This document shows, piece after piece, positions 26,035 through 34,755 of a DNA stretch of 64,000 nt. Numbering within the stretch: the first letter of the stretch is position 1; the number at the start of each line of letters is the position of its first letter. The stretch covers positions 27,035 to 91,034 of the forward strand of contig JAOARQ010000035.1 of the NCBI GenBank assembly GCA_025210455.1. The letters are read 5' to 3'. A model generated the notes under the pieces. The model saw nothing but the letters and a program-made list of their open reading frames with translations. It had not been told where the DNA came from and made no database searches. The DNA comes from Pelagimonas sp. (GTDB lineage: Bacteria; Pseudomonadota; Alphaproteobacteria; Rhodobacterales; Rhodobacteraceae). The translations under genes were made by a program, and so were the position numbers.

Positions 26035-27483
26035 TTATTCAGCGGCCAAGGCGCTGGCGCGCCGCGTATCCGAGGCATCAAGCGGAAAGACCTTGGCCGG
26101 GTTCAGCAGCCAGTTTGGATCAAACACATCTTTCATCGCCATCTGCGCTTCCATATCGGGGCGATCATATTGATCCCACATCAGATCCCGTTTTTCGATG
26201 CCGACCCCATGTTCGCCGGTCAGGCAGCCGCCCACTTCTACGCATAGTTTGAGGATCTCGGCCCCAAAGGCTTCGCAGAGTTCCAGATCACCGGGTTTGT
26301 TGGCATCGAACAGGATCAGCGGGTGCATATTGCCATCCCCCGCGTGAAAAACATTGGCCACGCCCAGACCAAAGTCTTTTGACATCTCGCCGATCCGTCG
26401 CAGCACATAGGGCAGTTCCGAAACAGGGATCGTGCCATCAAGGCACATGTAGTCATTGATCTGGCCCATGGCCCCAAAGGCAGATTTGCGCCCCAGCCAG
26501 ATCCGGCCCGCTTCGTCGGCGTCATTGGCTTCGCGCAGTTCAACCGGATTGTGGCGGCGGGCGATGTCGGTGATCAGATCCAGCTGTTCCTTGATTTCAT
26601 CGTCCGAGCCTTCGACTTCGACAATCAGCAGGGCTTCGCACATGGGATAGCCCGCTTTGGCGAAGGCTTCGCAGGCTTCGATGCAGGGGCGATCCATGAA
26701 CTCGATGGCGACAGGCAGAACGCCCGCCTTGATGATATCTGAAACCACCTGACCGGCAACTTCGTTGCTGTCATAGCCCATCAGCACGGGGCGCGCCCCT
26801 TCCGGTTTGCGCAGGATGCGCAGGGTGGCTTCGGTGACGACACCCAGTTGCCCCTCTGAGCCGCAGATCAGCCCCAGCATATCCAGCCCGCCCGCATCCA
26901 GATGCGCGCCGCCGATCTCAAGCACGGTGCCATCCATCAGCACCATGGTGACACCCATCAGATTGTTGGTTGTCACCCCGTATTTCAGACAATGCGCCCC
27001 GCCCGAGTTCATGGCGATATTGCCCGCAATCGCGCAGGCCAGCTGCGAAGATGGATCCGGGGCATAAAAGAAATCTTCGTCTTCCACAGAGCCGGTGACA
27101 GAGAGGTTGGTTTTGCCGGTCTGCACGCGGATAAAGCGGTTTTCATAGTCGGTTTCCAAAACCGCATTCATTCGCGCGACACCAAGAATCACACTATCTG
27201 CGGTGGGCAGCGCCCCGCCAGCCAGCGACGTGCCCGCACCGCGTGGCACAACCGGCGCGCCTTCTTCGTGGCAGATGCGCAGCACCTCTGACACCTCTTG
27301 TGTGTTGGTTGGCAAAACGGCGGCCAGCGGCGGGCAGCGATAGGCCGTCAGCGCATCACATTCATAGGCGCGTGTTTCTGCCTCTTTGTGAATCACAGCA
27401 GAGGGGGGCAGAACGGACTGCAGACGTTCCACAATACGCGCTTTGCGCGCAATGATAGAGGGGTTTGGCTCTGGCATCTGCAT
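26035..27483 (-). CDS. glcD: Glycolate oxidase catalytic flavoprotein subunit
   Basis: GlcD oxidises glycolate to glyoxylate with FAD. The 482-residue protein has the FAD-binding PCMH domain (VVPRGAGTSLAGGALP, FYAPDPSSQLACAIAGNIAMNSGG, YGVTTNNLMGV) and the C-terminal vanillyl-alcohol-oxidase-type domain with FHAGDGNMHPLI and GCLTGEHGVGIEKRDLM. GGAGAG precedes the ATG at 27483. It is the first gene of the glc operon and is divergent from a HemJ-like gene. Confidence 0.95.
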   Translation of the reverse strand: MQMPEPNPSIIARKARIVERLQSVLPPSAVIHKEAETRAYECDALTAYRCPPLAAVLPTNTQEVSEVLRICHEEGAPVVPRGAGTSLAGGALPTADSVILGVARMNAVLETDYENRFIRVQTGKTNLSVTGSVEDEDFFYAPDPSSQLACAIAGNIAMNSGGAHCLKYGVTTNNLMGVTMVLMDGTVLEIGGAHLDAGGLDMLGLICGSEGQLGVVTEATLRILRKPEGARPVLMGYDSNEVAGQVVSDIIKAGVLPVAIEFMDRPCIEACEAFAKAGYPMCEALLIVEVEGSDDEIKEQLDLITDIARRHNPVELREANDADEAGRIWLGRKSAFGAMGQINDYMCLDGTIPVSELPYVLRRIGEMSKDFGLGVANVFHAGDGNMHPLILFDANKPGDLELCEAFGAEILKLCVEVGGCLTGEHGVGIEKRDLMWDQYDRPDMEAQMAMKDVFDPNWLLNPAKVFPLDASDTRRASALAAE

Positions 27484-27499
27484 GGCGAACTCTCCTTGA

Positions 27500-27522
27500 A
27501 TTGGTCATTTTATATAACCAAT
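27500..27522. promoter_or_regulatory. Inverted repeat upstream of glcD
   Basis: ATTGGT (27500-27505) and ACCAAT (27517-27522) form an inverted repeat 17 bases before the glcD start. These half-sites match those of FadR-subfamily GntR regulators such as PdhR and GlcC, but the spacer is 11 bases rather than the usual 3. A second inverted repeat, GATTTCA/TGAAATC, lies at 27560-27586 nearer the divergent gene. Confidence 0.35.
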
Positions 27523-27614
27523 AATCCGGTTTGACGAGTCCTCATTCTGCGGCATCTTGGATTTCAGGGGACAAGTTCTTGAAATCGGGGCAGCAAAAGG
27601 CGCAAGTGCGGGGC

Positions 27615-28025
27615 ATGGATTGGGTGAAAATCATACATATTCTCTGCGTGATGGGGTGGATGACCTCTATCTTTGCGGTGCCGCGTGCGCTGATCTACTG
27701 GAAGCGTGATTATCAAGAGACCGGTAAAAATGGTCATCTGGGGGATCTGACTTACCGGCTTTATCGGTTTTCCGCCGGGCTGGCTGTGATCGCTGTTGTG
27801 ACCGGGATTTGGCTGGCGTGGTGGTTTGCCTTTCCGGTCTGGACCCATATCAAGATCACGCTGGTTGCCCTGCTGGCGGGTCACTATGTCTGGACAGGTA
27901 TTCTGGTCTCACGGGCCAGGCGCGGCATCTTTCAGCAGTCTGATACCTATCTGAGGATCTTCAACGAAATCAGCGTGTTGGTCGCGATTGCGGTTTTGTG
28001 GCTGGTCGTGGTGCAACCGTTCTAA
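27615..28025 (+). CDS. HemJ/CopD-like membrane protein
   Basis: A 136-residue protein with four membrane helices. MDWVKIIHILCVMGWMTSIFAVPRALIY has the conserved early His8 and a Trp/Arg/Tyr pattern like that of HemJ (UPF0093), the oxygen-independent protoporphyrinogen IX oxidase, and HIKITLVALLAGHYVW follows in the third helix. HemJ is the usual protoporphyrinogen oxidase in alphaproteobacteria; this could be that enzyme or a paralogue. The ATG at 27615 is chosen because upstream residues are not conserved-looking. The next gene begins one base after the stop. Confidence 0.65.
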   Translation: MDWVKIIHILCVMGWMTSIFAVPRALIYWKRDYQETGKNGHLGDLTYRLYRFSAGLAVIAVVTGIWLAWWFAFPVWTHIKITLVALLAGHYVWTGILVSRARRGIFQQSDTYLRIFNEISVLVAIAVLWLVVVQPF

Positions 28026-28026
28026 G

Positions 28027-28731
28027 ATGGGGTTGCTGGCGCTATATCAGAACCTGACGCCGCTGGATCTGGCGGCGCTGATTCTGCTGTTCGGGGCCTG
28101 GGTTGGTTTGACCTGGATCGTAGAGAACCCGCCTGCCAGCCGCCCTTCGACGTCTTCTTTGATGGCTGATTATCGCCGGTGCTGGATGCAGGAACTGGTC
28201 ACGCGCCAGCCGCGCATTTTTGACAGCCAACTGATTGCGAATATGCGGCAGGCAACGGCGGTGTTTATTTCCGCGTCAATGATTGCCATCGGTGGTGGGT
28301 TTGCCCTGCTGGGCAATACGGATCGTCTGCGCGATGTGGCCCAGGACCTGACCCAGTCAGATCTGCCTGTTGTGGTCTGGGAGGCTAAACTGGTCGTGAT
28401 TTTACTGTTTGCGGCCAACGCCTTTTTGAAATTCGTCTGGTCGCACCGGCTGTTTGGCTATTGTTCCGTCATAATGGCGGCGGTGCCGAACGACATTCAT
28501 GACCCAGCCGCGCCGCGCATGGCCGAGAAGGCCGCGCAGATCAATATCACCGCCGCCCGTGGCTTTAACCGTGGCTTGCGGTCGATCTATTTTGGCATCG
28601 GGGCCTGTGCCTGGCTGATTGGCGATTGGGCGCTGATCCTGGCCACGGTTTTCACCGCTGGTGTGATTCTGCGGCGCGAGTTTGCCTCGTTCTCGCGCGC
28701 GGTGTTGCTGTCAGAGGATGGCCGGCCCTAA
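28027..28731 (+). CDS. DUF599 family membrane protein
   Basis: A 234-residue protein with four to five membrane segments and the motif MRQATAVFISASMIAIGGGFALLG, followed by WEAKLVVILLFAANAFLKFVWSHRLFGYCSVIMAAVP. These are the DUF599 signature regions. It is coupled to the HemJ-like gene and its end overlaps the convergent isomerase-like gene by 21 bases. No function is known. Confidence 0.8.
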   Translation: MGLLALYQNLTPLDLAALILLFGAWVGLTWIVENPPASRPSTSSLMADYRRCWMQELVTRQPRIFDSQLIANMRQATAVFISASMIAIGGGFALLGNTDRLRDVAQDLTQSDLPVVVWEAKLVVILLFAANAFLKFVWSHRLFGYCSVIMAAVPNDIHDPAAPRMAEKAAQINITAARGFNRGLRSIYFGIGACAWLIGDWALILATVFTAGVILRREFASFSRAVLLSEDGRP

Positions 28732-29481
28732 GGCGCGCCTTAGATCTGGCAGCCATTTCGCATCATCATATTTAGCCCCATGATATTCGGCGGAAAGCCA
28801 AAGATCTGGGGCGTCTTTCAGGCAGGCTTGCAGCGGTTCGATCAATCCTGTTTCGCCAGTCTGCGGCGCGGTGCGATTTTCTAACCCGGCAAACTGCACA
28901 TGTCGGATATGAGGGTGCCACGCGGCCTTGGGGGTTGGGTGCCCGGTGATGCGTTGGGCGTGCCAAAGATCAAACTGCAAACCTAGATTGGGCGCGCCCA
29001 CCGCCTGAATAACCCGCACCGCCTGATCAAAATCAGACAGCCAATAGCCGGGCATATCAATCGGATTCAGCGGTTCGATCAGCAACTGCAAATCGGGCGC
29101 CCGGGCACAGGCCCAGCTGAGGTTTTCGACAAAGGCGTCAAAGCCGTCGGCTTTGGTATTGCCTGCCATGACATGGATGTTCTGCGCCTTGCAGAGGGAT
29201 GCAAAGTGCTGGGCTTGCGCAAACTCTGCCTGAAATTGCGCCTGCGCCCCCGGGATCGCGGCACAGCCCCGCGCGCCCAGATCCCAATCAGGCACCGGCG
29301 TGTTGATCAGCGCCAGTGGCAGGTCTGCACTCTGAAGTGCGGCAGCAAATTTTTCAGCCGGAACGTCATAGGGAAACAGGCATTCAACGCCATCAAAGCC
29401 CAGTTCAGCCGCCCGAGCGATGCGATCCAACAGCGGCAGATCTGGGAAAAGCAGTGTGATATTGGCCGCAATTTTAGCCAT
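28711..29481 (-). CDS. Hydroxypyruvate isomerase-like TIM-barrel protein
   Basis: The product is 256 residues of the AP-endonuclease-2-like TIM-barrel family. It begins MAKIAANITLLFPDLPLLDRIARAAELGFDGVECLFPYD, closely resembling hydroxypyruvate isomerase (Hyi/OtnI). Metal and acid positions are visible in LLIEPLN, GLQFDLWHAQ, HIRHVQFAG and LSAEYHG. The glycolate operon nearby suggests glyoxylate-hydroxypyruvate metabolism, but it is on another transcript. The start overlaps the end of the upstream DUF1285 gene by 8 bases. Confidence 0.8.
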   Translation of the reverse strand: MAKIAANITLLFPDLPLLDRIARAAELGFDGVECLFPYDVPAEKFAAALQSADLPLALINTPVPDWDLGARGCAAIPGAQAQFQAEFAQAQHFASLCKAQNIHVMAGNTKADGFDAFVENLSWACARAPDLQLLIEPLNPIDMPGYWLSDFDQAVRVIQAVGAPNLGLQFDLWHAQRITGHPTPKAAWHPHIRHVQFAGLENRTAPQTGETGLIEPLQACLKDAPDLWLSAEYHGAKYDDAKWLPDLRRALGPAIL

Positions 29482-30055
29482 CCAGATCCGCCGATGGGAT
29501 GATCGGAAAGAATTGGCCCGAGGACCAGACGCCAAACCAATCGTCATGATGCGCGCCCAGATCTACAAGACGATAGAAAGATTTGCGATCAATCAGAGCC
29601 TCAAGATTGCTGCGCACCAGAATATAGGGGGATGGTTCGCCGGTCTCGGGATCCCGTTCAACCCGAATGGGGTGATCAGGGCCTGCCACGGCCATATCGC
29701 CCACATGGGTGTGAAAGGTCAGAATCTGATCGCTACCTGTGCCTGCGGCATCAAAATCGGTCGCTACAAAGGGCGCGTCATCCACGGTGATGCCAACCTT
29801 TTCCACTGGTGTGACAAGGAAATACTTATCGTCATCTTTTCGCAGAATGCTTGAGAACAGCTTGACCAGTTCAAACCGCCCGATGGGCGTTCCCAGATAA
29901 AACCATGTGCCATCCCGTGCGATGCGCATATCCAGATCACCGCAAAAGGGTGGGTTCCACAGGTGCACCGGCGGCAGGCCTTTGCCCTTTTGCGCAGCGC
30001 GGGCAGAGGCAGCAAGGCCATCCGCCGATGGGGTCACGATATTTTGTCCGCTCAT
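29474..30055 (-). CDS. DUF1285 family protein
   Basis: A 193-residue soluble protein with PPVHLWNPPFCGDLDMRIARDGTWFYLGTPIGRFELVKLFSSILRKDDDKYFLVTPVEKVGI, the DUF1285 core. The start at MSGQNIVTPSADG is preferred to an upstream Met because of family starts. It shares a transcript with the isomerase-like gene, which it overlaps, and is divergent from the MoxR gene with 70 bases between. The function is unknown. Confidence 0.85.
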   Translation of the reverse strand: MSGQNIVTPSADGLAASARAAQKGKGLPPVHLWNPPFCGDLDMRIARDGTWFYLGTPIGRFELVKLFSSILRKDDDKYFLVTPVEKVGITVDDAPFVATDFDAAGTGSDQILTFHTHVGDMAVAGPDHPIRVERDPETGEPSPYILVRSNLEALIDRKSFYRLVDLGAHHDDWFGVWSSGQFFPIIPSADLDG

Positions 30056-30125
30056 TGCCTTTTGCCATTTTCGTTTCAACGATTACACTTATATCAAGGA
30101 AACGGTATTGATGAGGAGAGTCAAC

Positions 30126-31133
30126 ATGACCGAGGCCCAAGACCTTGTGGCGCAGATCGAAGCGCTGGAGGAAAAACTGGCCGCGGCCAAGACATCCATC
30201 AATGCGCGATTTATTGGTCAGGAACGGGTTGTTGAACTGGCTTTGTCCGCGCTTTTGTGCGGTGGTCATGCGCTTTTGATTGGTCTGCCGGGTCTGGGTA
30301 AAACCCGTTTGGTGGAAACTCTGTCGACTGTGATGGGGCTGCGCGGCAATCGGGTACAATTTACGCCTGATTTGATGCCTGCGGATATTCTTGGGTCCGA
30401 AGTGCTTGAAACCGGGACGGATGGCAGCCGGGCGTTCAAATTCATTCCGGGGCCGATCTTTTGCCAGCTGCTGATGGCCGATGAAATCAACCGCGCCAGC
30501 CCGCGCACCCAATCGGCGCTTTTGCAGGCGATGCAGGAAAAAGAGGTGACCGTCGCCGGTGAAACCCGTGCGTTGGATGCGCCATTTCATGTGCTTGCCA
30601 CGCAGAACCCCATCGAACAGGAAGGCACCTATCCCCTGCCAGAGGCGCAGCTTGACCGTTTCCTGGTGCAGATCGAAGTGGCTTACCCGGATCGTCAGAC
30701 TGAGAAAGACATTCTCTTGGCCACCACGGGTATCCAAGAAGCCGAGGCGCACGAAGTTTTCACCGTGGCAGATCTGATCGCAGCGCAACAGTTGCTGCGG
30801 CAAATGCCCGTGGGCGATGGTGTGGTTGAGATGATCCTTGATCTGGTACGCGCCTTCCGCCCGGAAGAGGCAGGTGTTTCAGACCGCGTGCGCGAGGTTG
30901 TGGCCTGGGGGCCGGGGCCGCGTGCGGCGCAGGCGCTGATGATGACGGTGCGCGCGCGGGCGTTGTTGCAGGGGCGGCTGGCGCCCTCGCCCGAAGATGT
31001 GCTGAACATGGCACGCCCTGTGTTGATCCACCGTATGGCGCTGACCTTCTCGGCGCGGGCGCGCGGTGAAGATCTGGGCGCTTTGATTGACGACATCGCA
31101 GCTGGTCTGTCTGCAAAAGGCGTTGCCGCGTGA
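30126..31133 (+). CDS. MoxR family AAA+ ATPase
   Basis: A 335-residue ATPase with Walker A GLPGLGKT (53-60), Walker B LLMADEINRASPRTQSALLQAMQE, the sensor region VLATQNPIEQEGTYPLPEAQLDRF and a C-terminal lid. MoxR ATPases act as chaperones that help assemble or activate partner protein complexes, usually with VWA proteins encoded nearby. The ATG at 30126 has AGGAGAG just before it. It is the first of four genes joined by 4-base overlaps. Confidence 0.92.
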   Translation: MTEAQDLVAQIEALEEKLAAAKTSINARFIGQERVVELALSALLCGGHALLIGLPGLGKTRLVETLSTVMGLRGNRVQFTPDLMPADILGSEVLETGTDGSRAFKFIPGPIFCQLLMADEINRASPRTQSALLQAMQEKEVTVAGETRALDAPFHVLATQNPIEQEGTYPLPEAQLDRFLVQIEVAYPDRQTEKDILLATTGIQEAEAHEVFTVADLIAAQQLLRQMPVGDGVVEMILDLVRAFRPEEAGVSDRVREVVAWGPGPRAAQALMMTVRARALLQGRLAPSPEDVLNMARPVLIHRMALTFSARARGEDLGALIDDIAAGLSAKGVAA

Positions 31134-32008
31134 CCCAGCCCATCGCCCATCTCAAGGCGCGTGCCCAAAATGAGGCCAGCCGCTTTCCCGCGCTTTTGGC
31201 CCGGGCCGAGCATCTGGCGGGCACGGTTCTTTTGGGGGAACATGGGCGCAGACGTGCTGGTATGGGCGATGATTTCTGGCAATATCGCCCGCTACGCGCC
31301 GGGGATTCGCTGCGCGATATTGACTGGCGGCGCTCAGCGCGTGGGGATGAGCAATTTGTCCGCGAACGTGAATGGCAGATTGCGCAAAGCGTTCAGCTTT
31401 GGGTGGATGCCGGGGCCTCGATGCGCTTTGCCAGCGCAGATCACCTGCCGCAAAAAGATGATCGCGCCCAGCTGGTTGCGTTGGCGGTGTCGATTCTGTT
31501 GCTGCGTGGCGGTGAACGGGTTGGGCTGACAGGCGGCTATCTTCCGCCGCAGCGGGGGGATGCGCAGATTATGCGACTGGCCCAACACCTAAGCGAAGAA
31601 AGCCCCGATGATTACGCGCCACCGGCGGCGCAGGGGTTGATTCCCCATGCACGCGCTGTGTTCCTGTCGGATTGTCTGGGCGATATTGACGCTATGAAAG
31701 CCGCGCTGACCAAAGCCGCTGATCGCGGGCAGCGCGGGGTGCTGATGATGGTGCTGGACCCAGCTGAGGAAAGCTTTCCCTATCGTGGGCGTACCCTGTT
31801 TCAAAGCATCGGGGGCAGCCTGCAATTTGAGACACTCAAAGCATCAGATCTGCGTGAACGCTATTTAGAAAGGCTGGCTGCCCGCAAAGATGAGCTAAGC
31901 CAGTTGTGCCGCCTGACGGGCTGGCAGTTTTTTGTGCATCATACGGATCAAACCGCGCAATCGGCCCTGCTTTGGATCTACCGCGCCCTCGACGGAGCCC
32001 ACGGATGA
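31130..32008 (+). CDS. DUF58 domain-containing protein
   Basis: A 292-residue protein with the DUF58 signature GMGDDFWQYRPLRAGDSLRDIDWRRSARGDEQFVREREWQ (about 43-85). The following VWA-like fold includes SVQLWVDAGASM but not a full MIDAS motif. DUF58 proteins are standard partners of MoxR ATPases. It starts with GTG overlapping the MoxR stop by 4 bases and its own stop overlaps the next ATG by 4 bases. Confidence 0.9.
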   Translation: MTQPIAHLKARAQNEASRFPALLARAEHLAGTVLLGEHGRRRAGMGDDFWQYRPLRAGDSLRDIDWRRSARGDEQFVREREWQIAQSVQLWVDAGASMRFASADHLPQKDDRAQLVALAVSILLLRGGERVGLTGGYLPPQRGDAQIMRLAQHLSEESPDDYAPPAAQGLIPHARAVFLSDCLGDIDAMKAALTKAADRGQRGVLMMVLDPAEESFPYRGRTLFQSIGGSLQFETLKASDLRERYLERLAARKDELSQLCRLTGWQFFVHHTDQTAQSALLWIYRALDGAHG

Positions 32009-34755
32009 CAGTGATCGCAGGCATAGGGTTTAGTGCGCCGTGGTTGCTTTTGGGGCTGCTGGCTTTGCCGGTTTTGTGGTTCCTGCTGCGCGCCGTGCCG
32101 CCTGCCCCGATCACCCGCGCCTTTCCCGGTGTGGTTTTGCTGCTGGGGCTGGCCAACCGCGATCAGGTGACAGATCGCACCCCCTGGTGGCTTTTGCTGC
32201 TGCGGATGCTGGTGGTCGCTGCCGTGATCATTGGGCTGTCAGGGCCGGTTTTGAACCCGCCGCAAGACACGGCCACCCGATCGCAAAATGCGAATCTGCT
32301 GATTGTCATGGATGGCAGCTGGGCCTCGGCCAGTGACTGGCGGGCACGTATGACACAACTGCAATCGGTTGTGACACAGGCGGGCCGGGATGAACGGCAG
32401 GTTGCGGTTTTGAACCTTAGCGCGCCAGAAACACCACAATTTGTCACTGCTGATGTGATTCTATCGCGGATGACGGGCTTTGTGCCAATGCCATGGGCCC
32501 CGTCAGAAGAGACTGCGTTGCGTGCGATTGACCTGCTGCCGGATGCTGCATTTGACAGCTATTGGCTATCGGATGGGCTGGCGCGCGAAAGCCGCACGGC
32601 TGTCTTGGCAGCTTTGGGTGATAAAGGGTCGGTTAGCGTCTTTGAAACCGGGCGCAATCTGGTGGTTTTGCTGCCACCAAAGGTCGAAAATGGCTTGCTG
32701 ACGCTGACTGCGCGCAGGCAGATTGCTGGTGCTGAACAGGCCTTGACCATTGTCGCACGTGGGAAAGATCCGGCTGGGAACTCTGCGCTGCTGTATGAGG
32801 CCGCGATGACCTTGCCCCAGGGTGAAAACGAAGCTGTTGTGACCTTGTCTTTGCCCGCGGAACTACGTGGCCGGATTGAACAGTTTCAACTGCAGGGCGC
32901 GCGCGGCGCAGGGGCGGTGACCCTGCCGGATGACAGTCTGCGCCGCCGCGAAGTTGCCCTGATCGCAGGCACTGAAAACCGTGAAGGATTAGAGCTGCTG
33001 TCGCCGTTGCACTATCTGCGCAAGGCGCTGGAACCTACTGCGGATCTTTTAGGGGGCAGCCTGAACGATGTTCTGCCCGCCAATCCAGATGCGATCATTC
33101 TGGCAGATGTTGCCCGGCTTGGTCCTCAGGATCAGGCGGCCTTGATTGACTGGGTGGAACAGGGCGGTACGCTTTTGCGCTTTGCCGGGGTGCGCATGGC
33201 CGCTTCAGATTTAAGCCGCGTCAGCGAAGACCCTTTGATGCCGGTGCGCCTGCGCGCAGGCGGGCGCAGTGTGGGCGGTGCCATGAGCTGGGGGGAACCA
33301 AAATCTCTGGCGCCATTTGCGGAAACCGGCCCCTTTTTGGGTTTGCCCGTTCCAGAGGATGTGGCGGTGACCTCACAGGTGGTGGCGCAACCCGATCCAA
33401 CGCTGGCGGAACGCGCGATTGCGCAGCTGTCGGATGGTACGCCGCTGGTCACACGCAAGGCGATTGGGCAGGGGCAGGTGGTGCTGTTTCATGTGACCGC
33501 CAATGCAGAATGGTCTTCGCTGCCCCTGTCGGGTTTGTTTGTGCAGATGCTTGAGAGGCTGGCGGTTTCCGCGCGGGTGGATGCCATTGATGTCGAAGAT
33601 CTGGAAGGAACAGTCTGGCAACCCAGTAAAGTTCTGGATGGGTTTGGGGTGCTGCGTGACGCTGATACCCTGCCCGGTGTTGCTGGGCCTGCTCTGCTGC
33701 AAGGGACGCTGGGGCCGGATCTGCAACCGGGTATCTATCAAGGTTCGGGGCAGAGTTTCGCCCGCAATGTTGTTTTGCCTGAAACATCGCTGTCGCGGGC
33801 TGAGTGGCCTGCTGATATTTCTGTCGAAGGCCTGCGAGAGCAGCGCGAACATCCCCTGATGGGCTGGTTTTTGGTTGCGGCCCTGTCGTTGTTTGCCGTG
33901 GATGCGCTGGCGTCTCTGGCTGTTTCCGGGCGGCTTTGGGGCGCGCGAGTGGCCTCGGTTCTTGTGCTTTTTGCCCTGCCGTATGAAGGGTGGGCGGATG
34001 ACGCTCTGGCGCTTGCGGCGACGTCTGAGCTGCGCTTGGGCTATGTGATCACCGGGGATGCGGATCTTGATCGCATGTCCCAGGCGGGGCTTCAGGGCCT
34101 GTCAGACACATTGTTTTTCCGCACTTCTGTGGAACCGGCCAGCCCTTTGAGCGTTGTGTTGGAAAATGATGATCTGTCTTTCTTTCCCTTCCTGTATTGG
34201 CCGATCACCGCATCCCAGCCTACGCCGTCACCCGCAGCCTATGCCAAGCTGAACACCTATCTGCGCTCTGGCGGGATGATTCTGTTTGATACGCGCGATG
34301 CGGATATCGCTGGGTTTGGCGGGGCCACCGCCAATGGGCGTAAATTGCAGCAGCTGGCTTCGGGCCTTGATATCCCACCTTTAGAACCTGTGCCGCAGGA
34401 TCATGTTCTGACCAGAAGCTTTTATCTGCTGAATGACTTTCCGGGCCGCTATACAGGCCGTTCTGTCTGGGTTGAGGCCGCCCCGCCGGATGCGGAACAG
34501 GTCGAGGGTATGCCGTTTCGCGATCTGAATGACAATGTGACGCCGGTGGTGATTGGGGGCAACGATTGGGCGGCCGCGTGGGCGGTGAACGACAATGGCG
34601 TGCCGCTTGTGCGTCTGGGATCAGGCTTTACCGGCGAACGCCAACGCGAGATCGCCAATCGGTTTGGGGTTAATCTTGTGATGTATGTGCTGACGGGCAA
34701 CTACAAATCGGATCAGGTGCATGTGCCTGCGCTTTTGGACAGGTTGGGGCAATGA
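32005..34755 (+). CDS. BatA-N / DUF4159 large membrane protein
   Basis: A 916-residue protein. The N terminus has the BatA-type two-helix region (FSAPWLLLGLLALPVLWFLLR and LLLLRMLVVAAVIIGLSGPVL), followed by a VWA-like domain (NLLIVMDGSWAS), a long central domain and a pair of helices near 625-660. From about residue 670 is a DUF4159 domain (LRLGYVITGDADLDRMSQAGLQGLSD, LNTYLRSGGMILFDTRDAD) that probably faces the cytoplasm or periplasm as a class-I-amidotransferase-like fold. The gene is third in the MoxR operon. Its substrate is unknown. Confidence 0.85.
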   Translation: MTVIAGIGFSAPWLLLGLLALPVLWFLLRAVPPAPITRAFPGVVLLLGLANRDQVTDRTPWWLLLLRMLVVAAVIIGLSGPVLNPPQDTATRSQNANLLIVMDGSWASASDWRARMTQLQSVVTQAGRDERQVAVLNLSAPETPQFVTADVILSRMTGFVPMPWAPSEETALRAIDLLPDAAFDSYWLSDGLARESRTAVLAALGDKGSVSVFETGRNLVVLLPPKVENGLLTLTARRQIAGAEQALTIVARGKDPAGNSALLYEAAMTLPQGENEAVVTLSLPAELRGRIEQFQLQGARGAGAVTLPDDSLRRREVALIAGTENREGLELLSPLHYLRKALEPTADLLGGSLNDVLPANPDAIILADVARLGPQDQAALIDWVEQGGTLLRFAGVRMAASDLSRVSEDPLMPVRLRAGGRSVGGAMSWGEPKSLAPFAETGPFLGLPVPEDVAVTSQVVAQPDPTLAERAIAQLSDGTPLVTRKAIGQGQVVLFHVTANAEWSSLPLSGLFVQMLERLAVSARVDAIDVEDLEGTVWQPSKVLDGFGVLRDADTLPGVAGPALLQGTLGPDLQPGIYQGSGQSFARNVVLPETSLSRAEWPADISVEGLREQREHPLMGWFLVAALSLFAVDALASLAVSGRLWGARVASVLVLFALPYEGWADDALALAATSELRLGYVITGDADLDRMSQAGLQGLSDTLFFRTSVEPASPLSVVLENDDLSFFPFLYWPITASQPTPSPAAYAKLNTYLRSGGMILFDTRDADIAGFGGATANGRKLQQLASGLDIPPLEPVPQDHVLTRSFYLLNDFPGRYTGRSVWVEAAPPDAEQVEGMPFRDLNDNVTPVVIGGNDWAAAWAVNDNGVPLVRLGSGFTGERQREIANRFGVNLVMYVLTGNYKSDQVHVPALLDRLGQ

